Assembly (NCBI GenBank): GCA_963775235.1
Contig: CAVZHY010000005.1
Location: 571,134 to 635,133 of the forward strand
Direction: 5' to 3'
From: JBBDMC01 sp963775235
GTDB taxonomy: Bacteria > Pseudomonadota > Alphaproteobacteria > Rhizobiales > Kaistiaceae
Length of the DNA: 64,000 bases
Part shown: positions 30,395 through 40,017 of the stretch, piece by piece
How positions within the stretch are numbered: position 1 is the stretch's first letter
Layout: every line of letters starts with the position of its first letter
Notes under the pieces: generated by a model
The model's database searches: none
Seen by the model: only the letters and a program-made list of their open reading frames with translations
What the model was told of the DNA's origin: nothing
Program-made: the position numbers and the translations under genes

Positions 30395-31414
30395 GTGACC
30401 ATCCAGAAGAACTGGCAAGAGCTGATCAAGCCGAACAAGCTCGAGATCGCGCCCGGTCCGGATGCGCGCCGGTACGCGACCGTCGTTGCCGAACCGCTCG
30501 AGCGCGGCTTTGGCCTGACGCTTGGCAATTCACTGCGCCGCATCCTGCTTTCCTCGCTGCAGGGGGCGGCCGTCAAGGCCGTCCAGATCGATGGCGTACT
30601 GCACGAGTTTTCGTCCATCGCCGGCGTACGCGAGGACGTGACGGACATTATCCTGAACATCAAGGAAATCGCCATCAAGATGCATGGCGAGGGCCCCAAG
30701 CGCATGGTGGTGCGCAAGCAGGGGCCGGGCGCCGTCACTGCCGGCGATATCCAGACTGTCGGTGATATTGAGGTGCTCAATCCCGGCCTGGTCCTGTGCA
30801 CGCTGGACGAGGGTGCCGAGATCCGGATGGAATTCACCGTCGACACCGGTAAGGGCTACGTTACCGCCGACCGTAATCGGCCGGAGGACGCGCCGATCGG
30901 CCTTATTCCGGTCGACAGCCTCTATTCGCCGGTCAAGAAGGTTTCCTACCGGGTCGAGAACACACGCGAAGGTCAGGTGCTCGACTACGACAAATTGACG
31001 CTGTCGGTGGAGACCGACGGCTCGGTCAGGGCAGAGGATGCGATCGCCTACGCGGCACGCATCCTGCAGGACCAGCTCTCGATCTTCGTCACCTTCGAGG
31101 AACCGGAGAAACCGATGGCGGAAGTCGCCATCCCGGAGCTGGCGTTCAATCCGGCGCTGCTCAAGAAGGTCGACGAACTGGAGTTGTCGGTGCGTTCGGC
31201 CAACTGCCTGAAGAACGACAACATCGTCTACATCGGAGATCTCATCCAGAAGACCGAGGCGGAGATGCTGCGGACCCCGAACTTTGGCCGCAAATCGCTC
31301 AACGAGATCAAGGAAGTGCTCGCCCAGATGGGCCTCCATCTCGGCATGGAAGTCTCCAACTGGCCGCCTGAGAATATCGACGAGCTGGCCAAGCGGTACG
31401 AAGACCACTATTGA
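30395..31414 (+). CDS. rpoA: DNA-directed RNA polymerase subunit alpha
   Basis: Alpha dimerises to nucleate RNA polymerase and its C-terminal domain binds UP elements and activators. The 339-residue product starts at GTG 30395 (MTIQKNWQELIKPNKLEI) behind a GGAAGAGG site. The N-terminal domain shows GFGLTLGNSLRRILLSSLQG. The C-terminal domain has LELSVRSANCLKNDNI and RTPNFGRKSLNEIKEVL, with the DNA-contact Arg and Lys residues kept. Confidence 0.97.
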   Translation: MTIQKNWQELIKPNKLEIAPGPDARRYATVVAEPLERGFGLTLGNSLRRILLSSLQGAAVKAVQIDGVLHEFSSIAGVREDVTDIILNIKEIAIKMHGEGPKRMVVRKQGPGAVTAGDIQTVGDIEVLNPGLVLCTLDEGAEIRMEFTVDTGKGYVTADRNRPEDAPIGLIPVDSLYSPVKKVSYRVENTREGQVLDYDKLTLSVETDGSVRAEDAIAYAARILQDQLSIFVTFEEPEKPMAEVAIPELAFNPALLKKVDELELSVRSANCLKNDNIVYIGDLIQKTEAEMLRTPNFGRKSLNEIKEVLAQMGLHLGMEVSNWPPENIDELAKRYEDHY

Positions 31415-31446
31415 GCCGCTCTTGAGGGGACCTGAGGGAGAAGACC

Positions 31447-31887
31447 ATGCGCCATCGCAAATCCGGTCGTAAGTTCAACCGGACTTCGAGTCATCGCACC
31501 GCGATGTTCGCCAACCTCGCCTCGTCGTTGATCACGCACGAGCAAATTGTCACGACGTTGCCTAAGGCGAAGGACCTGCGGCCGATCGTGGAGAAGCTTG
31601 TGACGCTGGCAAAGCGCGGCGACCTGCATGCCCGCCGCCAGGCGATCGCCCAATTGCGGGACGTCGGCACTGTCAAGAAGCTCTTTGACACTATCGGCCC
31701 GCGCTACAAGGAGCGGACGGGGGGTTACACCCGTGTGCTCAAGGCCGGATTCAGGTATGGCGACAGCGCGCCCGTGGCGGTGATCGAGTTCGTCGACCGC
31801 GATGCCGAGGCGAAGGGTGCGGAGGACCGCGCCCGCTACGCTGCTGCCGCGGCCGAAGGCGGTGTTGGTGCCGGAGCGGGCGCCTGA
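31447..31887 (+). CDS. rplQ: 50S ribosomal protein L17
   Basis: L17 sits near the tunnel exit. The 146-residue product begins MRHRKSGRKFNRTSSHRTAM, the family signature, and has GGYTRVLKAGFRYGDSAPVA. The C-terminal extension past residue 118 is Ala- and Gly-rich, usual in this class. It ends the alpha operon. Confidence 0.96.
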   Translation: MRHRKSGRKFNRTSSHRTAMFANLASSLITHEQIVTTLPKAKDLRPIVEKLVTLAKRGDLHARRQAIAQLRDVGTVKKLFDTIGPRYKERTGGYTRVLKAGFRYGDSAPVAVIEFVDRDAEAKGAEDRARYAAAAAEGGVGAGAGA

Positions 31888-31952
31888 CGGAACAGCGGCC
31901 GGCCGTCTTGCCCGCCAGGGGTCGTTGTCCGGCTCTTCCGTCTGATCCTGCG

Positions 31953-31967
31953 CTGTCATTCTGACAG
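31953..31967. promoter_or_regulatory. Perfect inverted repeat before the SDR gene
   Basis: CTGTCA-TTC-TGACAG is a 6-3-6 perfect palindrome, 23 bases before the SDR start codon. It could be a repressor operator or a small RNA hairpin; no U-run follows. Confidence 0.3.
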
Positions 31968-31989
31968 GACACCGATCGAGGAGGCGCGG

Positions 31990-33009
31990 GTGGCCGAAGG
32001 CGACCTCATACTGGTGACCGGGGCGAGCGGGTTTGTCGCCAAACATTGCATCAAGGCGGCGCTGGCGCGGGGCTACCACGTTCGCGGGACCTTGCGCCGG
32101 CCCGAAGCCGAACCGGTGGTGCGCGCCGCAGTCGGCGCCGAGGATGATCGTCTCACGTTCGTTGGCGCCGATCTCAATTCCGATGACGGATGGCGGGAGG
32201 CCGTCGCCGGCTGTCGGCTGGTGCTGCACACCGCTTCGCCGACCCAGCTCTGGCCGCCGCGCGATCCTGAGAAGCTGATCCGTCCTGCGCGCGAGGGAGC
32301 AGTCCGAGTGCTCAAGGCGGCGGCGCATGCCGGTGTGCAACGGACGGTCATGACTTCGTCCGGCGCCGCCATTATGAACAACTATTCCCACGGGCCGGGC
32401 CACGTCTTTACCGAGGGCGACTGGTCTGACGTCAGCGGCGACATCGGCGCGTATCCGAAGTCGAAGACTCTTGCCGAGCGCGCGGCATGGGAATTCATGG
32501 ACGGGGACCACTCCGGCATGACGCTGGCCGTGATCAACCCCACGGCAGTAGCCGGGCCTGCGCTCGATCGCACGGGCGGTGCGTCCGGTGGCGTTCTGGT
32601 CAAGCTGCTGCTCGGGGGCCGCCTGCCGGGGCTCCCGCCGCTCGCCTTCACTATGGTCGACGTCCGCGACGTTGCGGAAGCGCACCTTCAGGCGCTGGAG
32701 TCGCCTGAGGCGGCGGGCGAGCGATTCATTGCCGCATCCGATGCGGTGTGGCTGAAGGACATCGCCCGTGCACTCGCCGACGCGATTCCGTCCCACGAAC
32801 GGAAGGTCCCGCGTCGTGAGATCCCGCCGTCCATTATTTTCGGGCTCAGTCGGCTCATTCCCACCGTGCGGGGACTGGTGCGCAACCACGCCAGCGTGCG
32901 GCCGGTTTCCAACGAGAAGGCGCGCACCCGGCTCGGCATCCGCTTTCGCAGCTCCAATGAGGCGGTGGTGGCAATGGGGCAGAGCCTCGTTGATCTGGGG
33001 CTTGTGTGA
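31990..33009 (+). CDS. Extended SDR, NAD(P)-dependent epimerase/dihydroflavonol-reductase type
   Basis: A 339-residue Rossmann-fold oxidoreductase. The nucleotide-binding motif is TGASGFVAKHCI (residues 10-21), a variant of TGxxGxxG in which Ala replaces the last Gly. VLHTASPTQLW is the NADP-side active-site strand. The active-site region YPKSKTLAERAAWEF gives the YxxxK pair. HTASP, and INPTAVAGPAL further on, resemble dihydroflavonol-4-reductase-like enzymes; the substrate cannot be told. GTG 31990 has a strong GAGGAGG site. It stands alone after the alpha operon. Confidence 0.8.
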   Translation: MAEGDLILVTGASGFVAKHCIKAALARGYHVRGTLRRPEAEPVVRAAVGAEDDRLTFVGADLNSDDGWREAVAGCRLVLHTASPTQLWPPRDPEKLIRPAREGAVRVLKAAAHAGVQRTVMTSSGAAIMNNYSHGPGHVFTEGDWSDVSGDIGAYPKSKTLAERAAWEFMDGDHSGMTLAVINPTAVAGPALDRTGGASGGVLVKLLLGGRLPGLPPLAFTMVDVRDVAEAHLQALESPEAAGERFIAASDAVWLKDIARALADAIPSHERKVPRREIPPSIIFGLSRLIPTVRGLVRNHASVRPVSNEKARTRLGIRFRSSNEAVVAMGQSLVDLGLV

Positions 33010-33095
33010 CAGAGCCGGCGTCAGCAGTGTCACGTCGCTGCCTCATTTGGTGTAGCATTTTGGCAATGGGCGACGACTGAAGGGGAAACTCGCGA

Positions 33096-34506
33096 ATGGC
33101 CTGTCGCACGCATCCAGCTATCCTCACCGCCATCTTGGCAGTGGCTATCAGCGCCAATGTCGCGGTCGCGCAGGACCGCCAGGTGCCTGCCAGCTCCGCC
33201 GACGTGCAACTTTCATTTGCCCCGATCGTCAAGCGGGTAGCCCCGGCGGTGGTCAACGTCTACGCCTCGCGCACTATCCGCCAGTCGGTATCGCCGTTCT
33301 TCTCCGATCCGTTCTTCCGGCAGTTCTTCGGTGACCAGTCCGGCACGCCGAGCTCACGCGTTCAGCAGTCGCTGGGCTCCGGCGTCATCATCGATCCGAG
33401 CGGGCTCGTCGTCACCAACTTTCACGTGATCGCCCAGGCCGACGAGGTCAAGGTGGCGCTTTCCGACAAGCGCGAGTTCCCCGCCGATATCATCCTCAAG
33501 GACCAGCGCTCCGACATTGCGGTGCTGCGCATCAAGGGTGGGGGCGGCAAGTTCCCGACCATCGACTTCGCCGACTCCGATAAGGCCGAGGTCGGCGACC
33601 TGGTGCTTGCCATCGGCGACCCGTTCGGGGTCGGCCAGACGGTCACCAGCGGGATCGTCTCCGCCTTCGCCCATATCCCCGGCGGTCCGTCGGAGGACCA
33701 GTATTTCATTCAGACCGATGCCGCCATCAATCCCGGCAATTCCGGCGGTGCGCTGGTCGACATGCATGGCGACCTGATTGGCATCAACCGGATGATCGTA
33801 ACGCCATCGGGTGGCTCCAGCGGCATCGGCTTCGCCATCCCGTCAAACCTGGTGCAGGTGGTGGCGAAGGCAGCACTCAATGGCGGCTCGACCGCGCGGC
33901 CCTGGCTCGGTGCCGACCTCCAATCCGTCACGCCGGAGATCGCCGACGGCCTCGGCCTGAAGGCGCCGAACGGCGTGCTCGTCGCTTCCGTCGACAAATC
34001 GGGGCCGGGGCACGACGCCGGCCTCAAGGCCGGTGATCTCATTACTGCGGTCGATGGCGTCGACGTCGCCGACCTCGGGACGCTCAACTACCGCCTCGCG
34101 ACCAAAGGCGTGGGCGGCAGCGTTGATCTTCGCGTCATCCGCGACGGCAAGCTCTACCAAACGAAGATCCAGTTGGAGCCCGCGCCGGAAACAGTCGCCC
34201 GCGACGAGCGCACCATCGACGGCGATTCGCCCCTGGCCGGGCTGAAGGTGGTCAACCTGTCGCCGGCCGTTGCCGATGAACTCGGCTATAGCGGTGATCC
34301 GAGCGGCGTCATCGTCGATGACGTAGCGGATGGGTCGCCGGCGGCCTACGCCGGCTTCCAGCGCGGCGACGTGATTGCCGACGTGAACGGCACCAATATC
34401 GATTCGACAAAGACGCTGCGAGGATGCGGCGCAGGCGCGGACGCGGTCGTGGTCGCTCACCGTCAAGCGCGGCGACCAGGTGATCCGCCAGCGGATCCTC
34501 GGCTAG
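33096..34506 (+). pseudogene. Do-family periplasmic serine protease (DegP/DegQ-like), one frameshift
   Basis: A periplasmic protease and chaperone of misfolded envelope proteins. It has a signal peptide (MACRTHPAILTAILAVAISA, cleavage near AVAQD) and a trypsin-like domain with the triad His in VVTNFHVIAQ, Asp in QRSDIAVLRI and Ser in NPGNSGGALVD. Two PDZ domains follow (from about residues 265 and 375). Near 34415-34420 one extra base shifts the frame; continuing one base over gives EDAAQARTRSWSLTVKRGDQ and a stop at 34506, about 469 residues in all. Only the last 28 residues are affected, so the protein may work even if the shift is real. Confidence 0.85.
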
Positions 34507-34514
34507 GGGAAGCG

Positions 34515-35832
34515 ATGGCGTCGCTGTTCGAGGCGGCTGGACTCGACAAGACGGCGCCGCGGCCGCTGGCCGACCGGCTGCGGCCGGAGAAGCTTTGCGA
34601 GGTGGTCGGCCAGGACCACCTGCTCGGTCGCCGAGGGCGCGCTCACCCGCATGCTCAAATCCGGCTCGCTCGGCTCGCTCGTCTTCTGGGGGCCGCCGGG
34701 CACCGGCAAGACCACCGTCGCCCGTCTGCTGGCGCGCGAGACCGACCTTCACTTCGAGCAGATCTCGGCTGTCTTCTCCGGTGTCGCCGATCTCAAGAAG
34801 GTGTTCGAGGCCGCCCGCGCCCGGCGCGAGACGGGCAAGGGCACGCTGCTGTTCGTCGATGAGATCCACCGCTTCAACCGGGCGCAGCAGGACTCCTTCC
34901 TGCCGGTGATGGAGGACGGCACCGTCACCCTCGTCGGCGCCACCACCGAGAACCCGTCGTTCGAGCTGAACGCGGCGCTGCTCAGCCGGGCGCGGGTGCT
35001 GGTGTTCAGGCCGCTCGACCCGGAGGCGCTGGCGCACCTGCTCGACCGGGCCGAAGGCGATCGAAGGTCAACGCGCTGCCGCTCGACGAGGAGGCGCGCC
35101 AGATGCTGATCGGGATGGCGGACGCCGACGGCCGGGCCGTGCTGACGCTGGCCGAGGAGGTGTGGCGGGCGGCGAAGACCCGGCGAGGTGTTCGACCAGG
35201 CGGGCCTGCTCGCGGTCGTCCAGCGCCGGGCGCCGATCTACGACAAGTCGCAGGACGGCCACTACAACCTCATCTCGGCGCTGCACAAGTCGGTGCGCGG
35301 CTCCGACCCCGACGCGGCGCTCTACTATCTCGCCCGCATGCTCGATGCCGGCGAGCAGCCGCTCTACATCGGCCGTCGACTGGTGCGCATGGCGACCGAG
35401 GACGTCGGCATGGCCGACCCGCAGGCGCTGCTGGTCGCGCTCGCCGCCAAGGACGCCTACGACTACCTCGGTTCCCCAGAGGGCGAACTGGCGCTGGCGG
35501 AGGCGACGGTCTATCTCGCCACGGCGCCCAAGTCGAACGCGGTCTACACCGCCTTCGGCGCGGCCATGCGCACCGCCAAGGAAGGCGGCTCGCTGATGCC
35601 GCCCAAGCACATCCTCAACGCGCCGACCAGGCTGATGCAGCAGGAAGGCTACGGTGCCGGCTATCACTACGACCAGAACGAGCCGGAGGCCTTCTCCGGG
35701 CCAGGAATATTTCCCCGAGGCGCTCGGCCGCCAGACGTTCTACAACCCGCCTGACCGCGGTTTCGAGCGCGAGATCCGCAAGCGGCTTGCGCATTGGGCT
35801 AAGCTTCGGAAGGCGAGCGGGGTGACGGGTGA
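34515..35832 (+). pseudogene. rarA: Replication-associated recombination protein RarA, several frameshifts
   Basis: RarA (MgsA) is an AAA+ ATPase related to clamp-loader subunits that acts at stalled replication forks. It starts at ATG 34515 (MASLFEAAGLDKTAPRPL). Walker A is WGPPGTGKTTVARLLARE, Walker B LLFVDEIHRF and sensor ATTENPSFELNAALLSR. The C-terminal part has YDKSQDGHYNLISALHKSVR and APKSNAVYTAF. The reading frame changes near 34628, 35060, 35182 and 35697, and possibly near 35812. Corrected, it is about 438 residues, the family size. Sequence error is the simplest reading. Confidence 0.85.
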
Positions 35833-36061
35833 GTATGGTGGTTGCGGAAGAAAGGCCGACATTCGTCGAACCCGGGCCCGGCGGGGATGGCGCTGGTTCG
35901 TTGCCTCCGCTCAGTCAGGCGTATGCGGTGCGGCGCAGGAAGAAGCGATTGTTCCGGCGGTTGCTGCGACGACGTGTTCGCGCTTGGCGTTCTTGTCGTC
36001 GACCGCGTGGATCGCGATTAATCTGATTGCTCATTTGACCAACTGAGCGAGCCGCGCCCCT

Positions 36062-37300
36062 GTGACGATCGCGAAACCGGAATTGGCCGCGGTTGGCCTG
36101 GCGGGGGACGTGCGCACCATCGGGCTGGTGGGCACTGCACATTTCGCGAGCCATTTCCTGCTCCTGGCGCTGGCGCCTCTGCTGCCATTGATGAAGGCCA
36201 CTTTCAACGTCGGGCTTCACCGAGCTCGGCTTTGTCCTGACGCTGTTCTTTGCGACCTCCGGTGTCGGCCAGATCGTTGCCGGCATCCTGGTCGACCGGT
36301 TCGGTCCGCATCGCCTGCTGCTGTGGGGTATGGCGCTGCAGGGGGCGGCGATGGTTGCCATGGGGCTGGCGCCGTCGTTTGTCCTGTTGTTTCCATCGCA
36401 TTCGTCGCCGGGATTGGTAACAGCGTCTACCACCCGTCTGACCTTTCTATCCTCAGCCGGCGAATATCGCTGGATCGGCAGGGCAGGGCATTTGCGTCGC
36501 ATTCGATGGCGGGTTCGATCGGCTTCGCGGTGTCGCCGCTTGCCGTCGGTTTCGCCGCGACGGTTTGGGGCTGGCGCCTGGCACTGGTTGGTGCCGGCCT
36601 GTTCGCGCTGGTAGTGGCGGCCATCTTGGTGGTCAGTCGCGAATGGCTGCGGGCCGACAAGGTGCATCCGCAATCCATGCGCGCGGGCGATCATGACGGC
36701 GGGCCGGCGGAGCTCAGCTTCCGCCAACTCTTGGCCTTGCCGGTCGTCATCTTCGGATTCGCCTTCTTCTTCCTCAGCACGCTCGCCCTCGCCGGGCTCA
36801 TGAACTTCACGGTTTCGGCGCTGACCACGGGGTACGGGATGGCGTTGGCGCCGGCGACCCTGGCGGTGGCGTTTCTGCAATTCGGGTCGATCGGCGGCAC
36901 GCTGGTTGGCGGGGTCTCGCCGACCGACATGGCCGACACCGTCAGGTGGCGACGGTTGGAATGGTGGCGGCCGCGCTCAGCACGTTGCCGCTGATTCATG
37001 TCGGCTCTGCCGATGCGTATGATGGTTGGATTCCTGCTACTGGTTGGCCTGTTTTCCGGTGCGGCTCTGCCGTCGCGTGACTCCTTGTCCGGCATGCTGC
37101 CCCGCGCAACAATCTCGGCAAGACCTTCGGCACGGTCTATTCCGGGTCTCGACGCCGGCAGCCTCGTCGGCCCGCTGATTGTAGGCCCATTGCTGGACAA
37201 TGGCTAGCCGTGGCTATTGTTTGTGGTGGCGGCCGTCGGTCTGGTGTTGGCGACCTTCACCGTTGCGGGCATTCGCGGCAGTGGCAAGCAGACCCGGTAG
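36062..37300 (+). pseudogene. MFS transporter, several frameshifts
   Basis: A major facilitator carrier reconstructed from three frames. It starts at GTG 36062 (MTIAKPELAAVGLAG), has first-span text VGTAHFASHFLLLALAPLLP and the A-loop-like VDRFGPHRLLLWGMALQG. Later spans include HSMAGSIGFAVSPLAVGFA, FGFAFFFLSTLALAGLMNF and, at the end, WLLFVVAAVGLVLATFTVAG before a stop at 37300. Breaks lie near 36215, 36390, 36915, 37015, 37100 and 37147. About 410 residues after correction. Substrate unknown. Confidence 0.65.
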
Positions 37301-37424
37301 CCGATCAGGTCGCGGCATCGGCTTGCCTCGGGCGGCTGCTGTCACAATTCCGTTTGACCCCGGTCAAAGCGGCCGCAGCGCTTCCAGGCCAGAAGTTCTG
37401 TCCATCGCTTCGATGGAGGAGGTC

Positions 37425-38016
37425 ATGCGCATCCTGATCGTCTACGGAACGTCCTATGGGCAGACCCGCAAGGTCGTGGAATTTATTGCCGAACGTCTGC
37501 GCCAGCAATCCGCCTGCCGTCGAGGTCCAGGAGGCTGGCGGCGCCGGAGACATCGATCCGGCCGATTTTGACGCGACGATCGTCGCTTCCTCGATGCAGA
37601 TGGGTGCCTATCGGCCGGCAGTGATCCGGTTCGTCCGGCGATCATCTGGCGGCGCTGACCGCCAAGCCGTCGGTGTTCGTGTCGGTCTCGATGGCGGCGG
37701 CGAACACGCTCCATCGCAAAGAGGCGATGGCGGAAATTCAGAAGTGGGCTGGCGCGGTTCAGCCAAAAGACCGGCTGGTCGCCAGCTCGGATCGAGCACG
37801 TGGCTGGCGGGCTGCCGTACACCCGGTACAATTTCGTCACCCGCTGGATCATGCGGCGCATCGCGGGCCAAGGAAGGAAACGCCACCGACACCACCCGCG
37901 ACCACGAATACACCGACTGGGAGGCGCTCGCTCGCTTCGCCGACGTCGTTCGTAGCCTCGCTCAAGGCGAAAACCCCGGCGGAGGCAGGGGCGTGAGCGC
38001 CTCGTGCGCGCCCTGA
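37425..38016 (+). pseudogene. HemG-like flavodoxin-domain protein, copy 1, frameshifted
   Basis: A flavodoxin-fold protein similar to menaquinone-dependent protoporphyrinogen oxidase HemG. ATG 37425 follows a GGAGG site and gives MRILIVYGTSYGQTRKVVEF, an FMN phosphate loop. Other pieces are DFDATIVASSMQMGAYRPAV, then KTGWSPARIEHVAGGLPYTR, and DHEYTDWEALARFADVVRSL, all in E. coli HemG order. Frames change near 37505, 37637, 37757 and 37875. Corrected length is about 190 residues. It overlaps the start of copy 2. Whether it oxidises protoporphyrinogen is inferred from family only. Confidence 0.7.
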
Positions 38017-38566
38017 TCATCTACGGCACCACCGAAGGCCAGACGCGGAAAGTCGCGACCTTCCTGGCGGATCGTCTTTCTGGCCAAATCGCACTCCGTC
38101 ACGGTCGTCGACGCCAACAAGCAGCCGGCGCGGCTCGTTCCGGCCGACTACGACATGATCATCGTTGCTGCGCGTGTGCATTCCGGCCGCTATCCGGCCT
38201 CGGTGCGGCGCTTCGTCCGTCGCAACCTCCAGACGTTAGCGGCGAGACCGTCGGCGTTCGTTTCGGTGTCGTTGATGGCGGCGCTGGGAACCACCAGGGC
38301 GCGTCAGGCGATGGACCGATACGTGCGAAGGTTCGCCCGCAGGACCGGCTGGACCCCGGCCAGGTCCACCATGCCGGCGGCGCGCGTTTCTACACACAGC
38401 AGAGCGGTCTCGGCCGATGGATCTTGCGGAAAATCGACAGCAGGGCGTGGGGGAAGACCGGTTGATGTCAGCCGCGACCACGAGTGGACGGACTGGGGGG
38501 CGCTCGGCCGCTTCTGCGACGCGTTTGTGGCCGCGGCTGCTGCGTACGTCGAACGTCCCGGTTTAG
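38004..38566 (+). pseudogene. HemG-like flavodoxin-domain protein, copy 2, frameshifted
   Basis: A second flavodoxin-domain protein directly after copy 1. GTG 38004 gives MRALIIYGTTEGQTRKVATF. It continues as ADYDMIIVAARVHSGRYPAS and SAFVSVSLMAALGTTRARQA, then GGARFYTQQSGLGRWILRKI and DVSRDHEWTDWGALGRFCDA. Frame changes are near 38075, 38365 and 38458. The end is unclear: one frame stops at 38566, another runs unbroken into the next gene. It is divergent from copy 1, so this is an old duplication and not an assembly repeat. Confidence 0.65.
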
Positions 38567-38613
38567 CGGCCGCCTGCTTTGTCGTAGGCGGCGGTCGCGC
38601 TACAAGTCCCACC

Positions 38614-39078
38614 ATGATCTATTTTGCTTATGGCGCCGACATGAATCCCGGGCAGATTGGGCAGGTCTGCCCCAGCTACCGCTCGATCGGCGTCGCCCGT
38701 CTCCCACATCACCAGCTCTGCTTCCCTCGTTTGTCGCGCACGTGGGGATGTGCATCTGCGAGCTTCACGCCACGACGCAACGAAACGGTTTTCGGCGTCC
38801 TCTACGATGTGCCGGCCGAGGACGTGCTCCCACTTCACTATCGGCATGGCTTCGATCCCGAGGCACCGCCGGAGTTCAACGAACACGAGTTCCACGACGT
38901 GTCGGTGATGCGCGTCGGTTGGCCCGAGCCGGTTGCGGCCAAGACGTATGTCGCCATCCCGGATGGGACGAAGGCACTGCCGTCGGCCAACTACATGAAC
39001 CTCATTACCGACGGCGCCCGCTACCACAATTTGCCGCGCGCATATCAGGTCGTTCTGAGGGCTGTGCGCACCGGTTGA
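38614..39078 (+). CDS. Gamma-glutamylcyclotransferase-fold protein, copy 1
   Basis: A 154-residue protein of the GGCT/AIG2-like fold. The N-terminal phosphate-loop-like motif is YFAYGADMNPGQ, in place of the usual YGSN. The core has ETVFGVLYDVPAEDVLPLHY, and the C-terminal part PSANYMNLITDGARYHNLPR is typical. The catalytic Glu of cyclotransferases is not seen; the aligned stretch reads YRHGF. It may bind a gamma-glutamyl-like ligand without the standard activity. Paired with a second copy 108 bases downstream. Confidence 0.7.
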   Translation: MIYFAYGADMNPGQIGQVCPSYRSIGVARLPHHQLCFPRLSRTWGCASASFTPRRNETVFGVLYDVPAEDVLPLHYRHGFDPEAPPEFNEHEFHDVSVMRVGWPEPVAAKTYVAIPDGTKALPSANYMNLITDGARYHNLPRAYQVVLRAVRTG

Positions 39079-39186
39079 TCGCAGAGTGCAAGCGCTCATT
39101 CGTTTATCCCCGCATTTCTATTGTTGGTAAATCAGGTGATGGGCATCCGCCTGCAACTCGCGTATCCATGGGCCGTGGAGCAGGGG

Positions 39187-39669
39187 ATGCGGCGGATGCT
39201 CTATTTTGCCTACGGGTCGAATCTCGACCCGATGCAGATGCGACAGCGGTGCCAGCGCGCGCGATACGTAGATAAGGCGCGGCTGGACGGCTATCGCATC
39301 TGCTTCCCGCGGTGGTCGTCTATCAGGGGCAGTGCCGTTGCGAGTCTGGAGCCGGCTGCGGGTGAGGCGGTATGGGGCGTGTTGTATGAAATCAACGAGG
39401 CGGATGTCGTGCGTCTTGATGAGCGGCAAGGTTACGACAAACGCCGCGCCGTGACAGAGAACCCGTATGTGCGGGCGCGTATAACGGCGGTGCTCGCGGA
39501 CGGCCGCGCGACCAGCGCCGACACCTACGTGGCGACGCCATCGGCTGAGCCGCAGCTACCATCCGACCAATACATACGGTACCTGATACATTTGGCGGAG
39601 GCGCGCGACCTGCCACGCGACTATCAGACCAAGCTCAAGGCAGTGAAGACCCAGCCTCTGGCCGCCTGA
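39187..39669 (+). CDS. Gamma-glutamylcyclotransferase-fold protein, copy 2
   Basis: A 160-residue GGCT/AIG2-like protein. ATG 39187 gives MRRMLYFAYGSNLDPMQM with the canonical YGSN motif; ATG 39196 is an alternative, and TTG 39121 would add a poorly conserved extension. The core is VWGVLYEINEADVVRLDERQ. The position that holds the catalytic Glu in active cyclotransferases (DExEG) appears as Gln in DERQGYDKR. C-terminal PSDQYIRYLIHLAEARDLPR matches copy 1, confirming tandem paralogues. Confidence 0.75.
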   Translation: MRRMLYFAYGSNLDPMQMRQRCQRARYVDKARLDGYRICFPRWSSIRGSAVASLEPAAGEAVWGVLYEINEADVVRLDERQGYDKRRAVTENPYVRARITAVLADGRATSADTYVATPSAEPQLPSDQYIRYLIHLAEARDLPRDYQTKLKAVKTQPLAA

Positions 39670-39672
39670 AAC

Positions 39673-40014
39673 CTAGCTTCTGGTGTTGGTTCCGTATTGC
39701 AGCACCTGGACTTTTTCCAGCGTGACGAGCCCGCTTTGCATCATCGCTTCCAGGGACGGAAGGAATGCGTCGATCTTATCGGACGCGTCGACGATCTCGA
39801 TGATGATGGGCAGGTCCTGCGAGAGACGCAGGATTTTCGTCGTATGCAGGTGGCTGGAATGGCCGAAGCCCATAGCGCCGCGGGTGAGGGTGGCGCCGGC
39901 AAGGCCCATCTCCCGAGCTTTGAGGACAATCGCTTCGTAAAGCGGCACGGAGCCGTGGCGGTCGTCTTCGCCGCAAAACACCCGCAGGAGGACAGCATCG
40001 CGAGGCATGGTCAT
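39673..40014 (-). CDS. DUF190 protein
   Basis: A 113-residue DUF190 (PII-like fold) protein. Visible segments are AVLLRVFCGEDDRHGSVPLY and ARAMG-like AREMGLAGATLTRGAMGFGH. Members are often next to crcB, and here it is 3 bases downstream of the crcB stop on the same strand, so the two are co-transcribed. A regulatory or accessory role in fluoride export is inferred from context. Confidence 0.85.
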   Translation of the reverse strand: MTMPRDAVLLRVFCGEDDRHGSVPLYEAIVLKAREMGLAGATLTRGAMGFGHSSHLHTTKILRLSQDLPIIIEIVDASDKIDAFLPSLEAMMQSGLVTLEKVQVLQYGTNTRS

Positions 40015-40017
40015 TGG

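Noticed and set aside
35835..36026. Small open frame of 63 residues after rarA
   Set aside because: Arg-rich C-terminal half typical of out-of-frame translation, no homology I recognise, and the region is full of indels.
38480..39078. Natural fusion of HemG-like copy 2 with the GGCT-fold protein
   Set aside because: The frame does run through, but a good ATG at 38614 and a stop at 38566 in the neighbouring frame, within an indel-rich zone, favour two genes.
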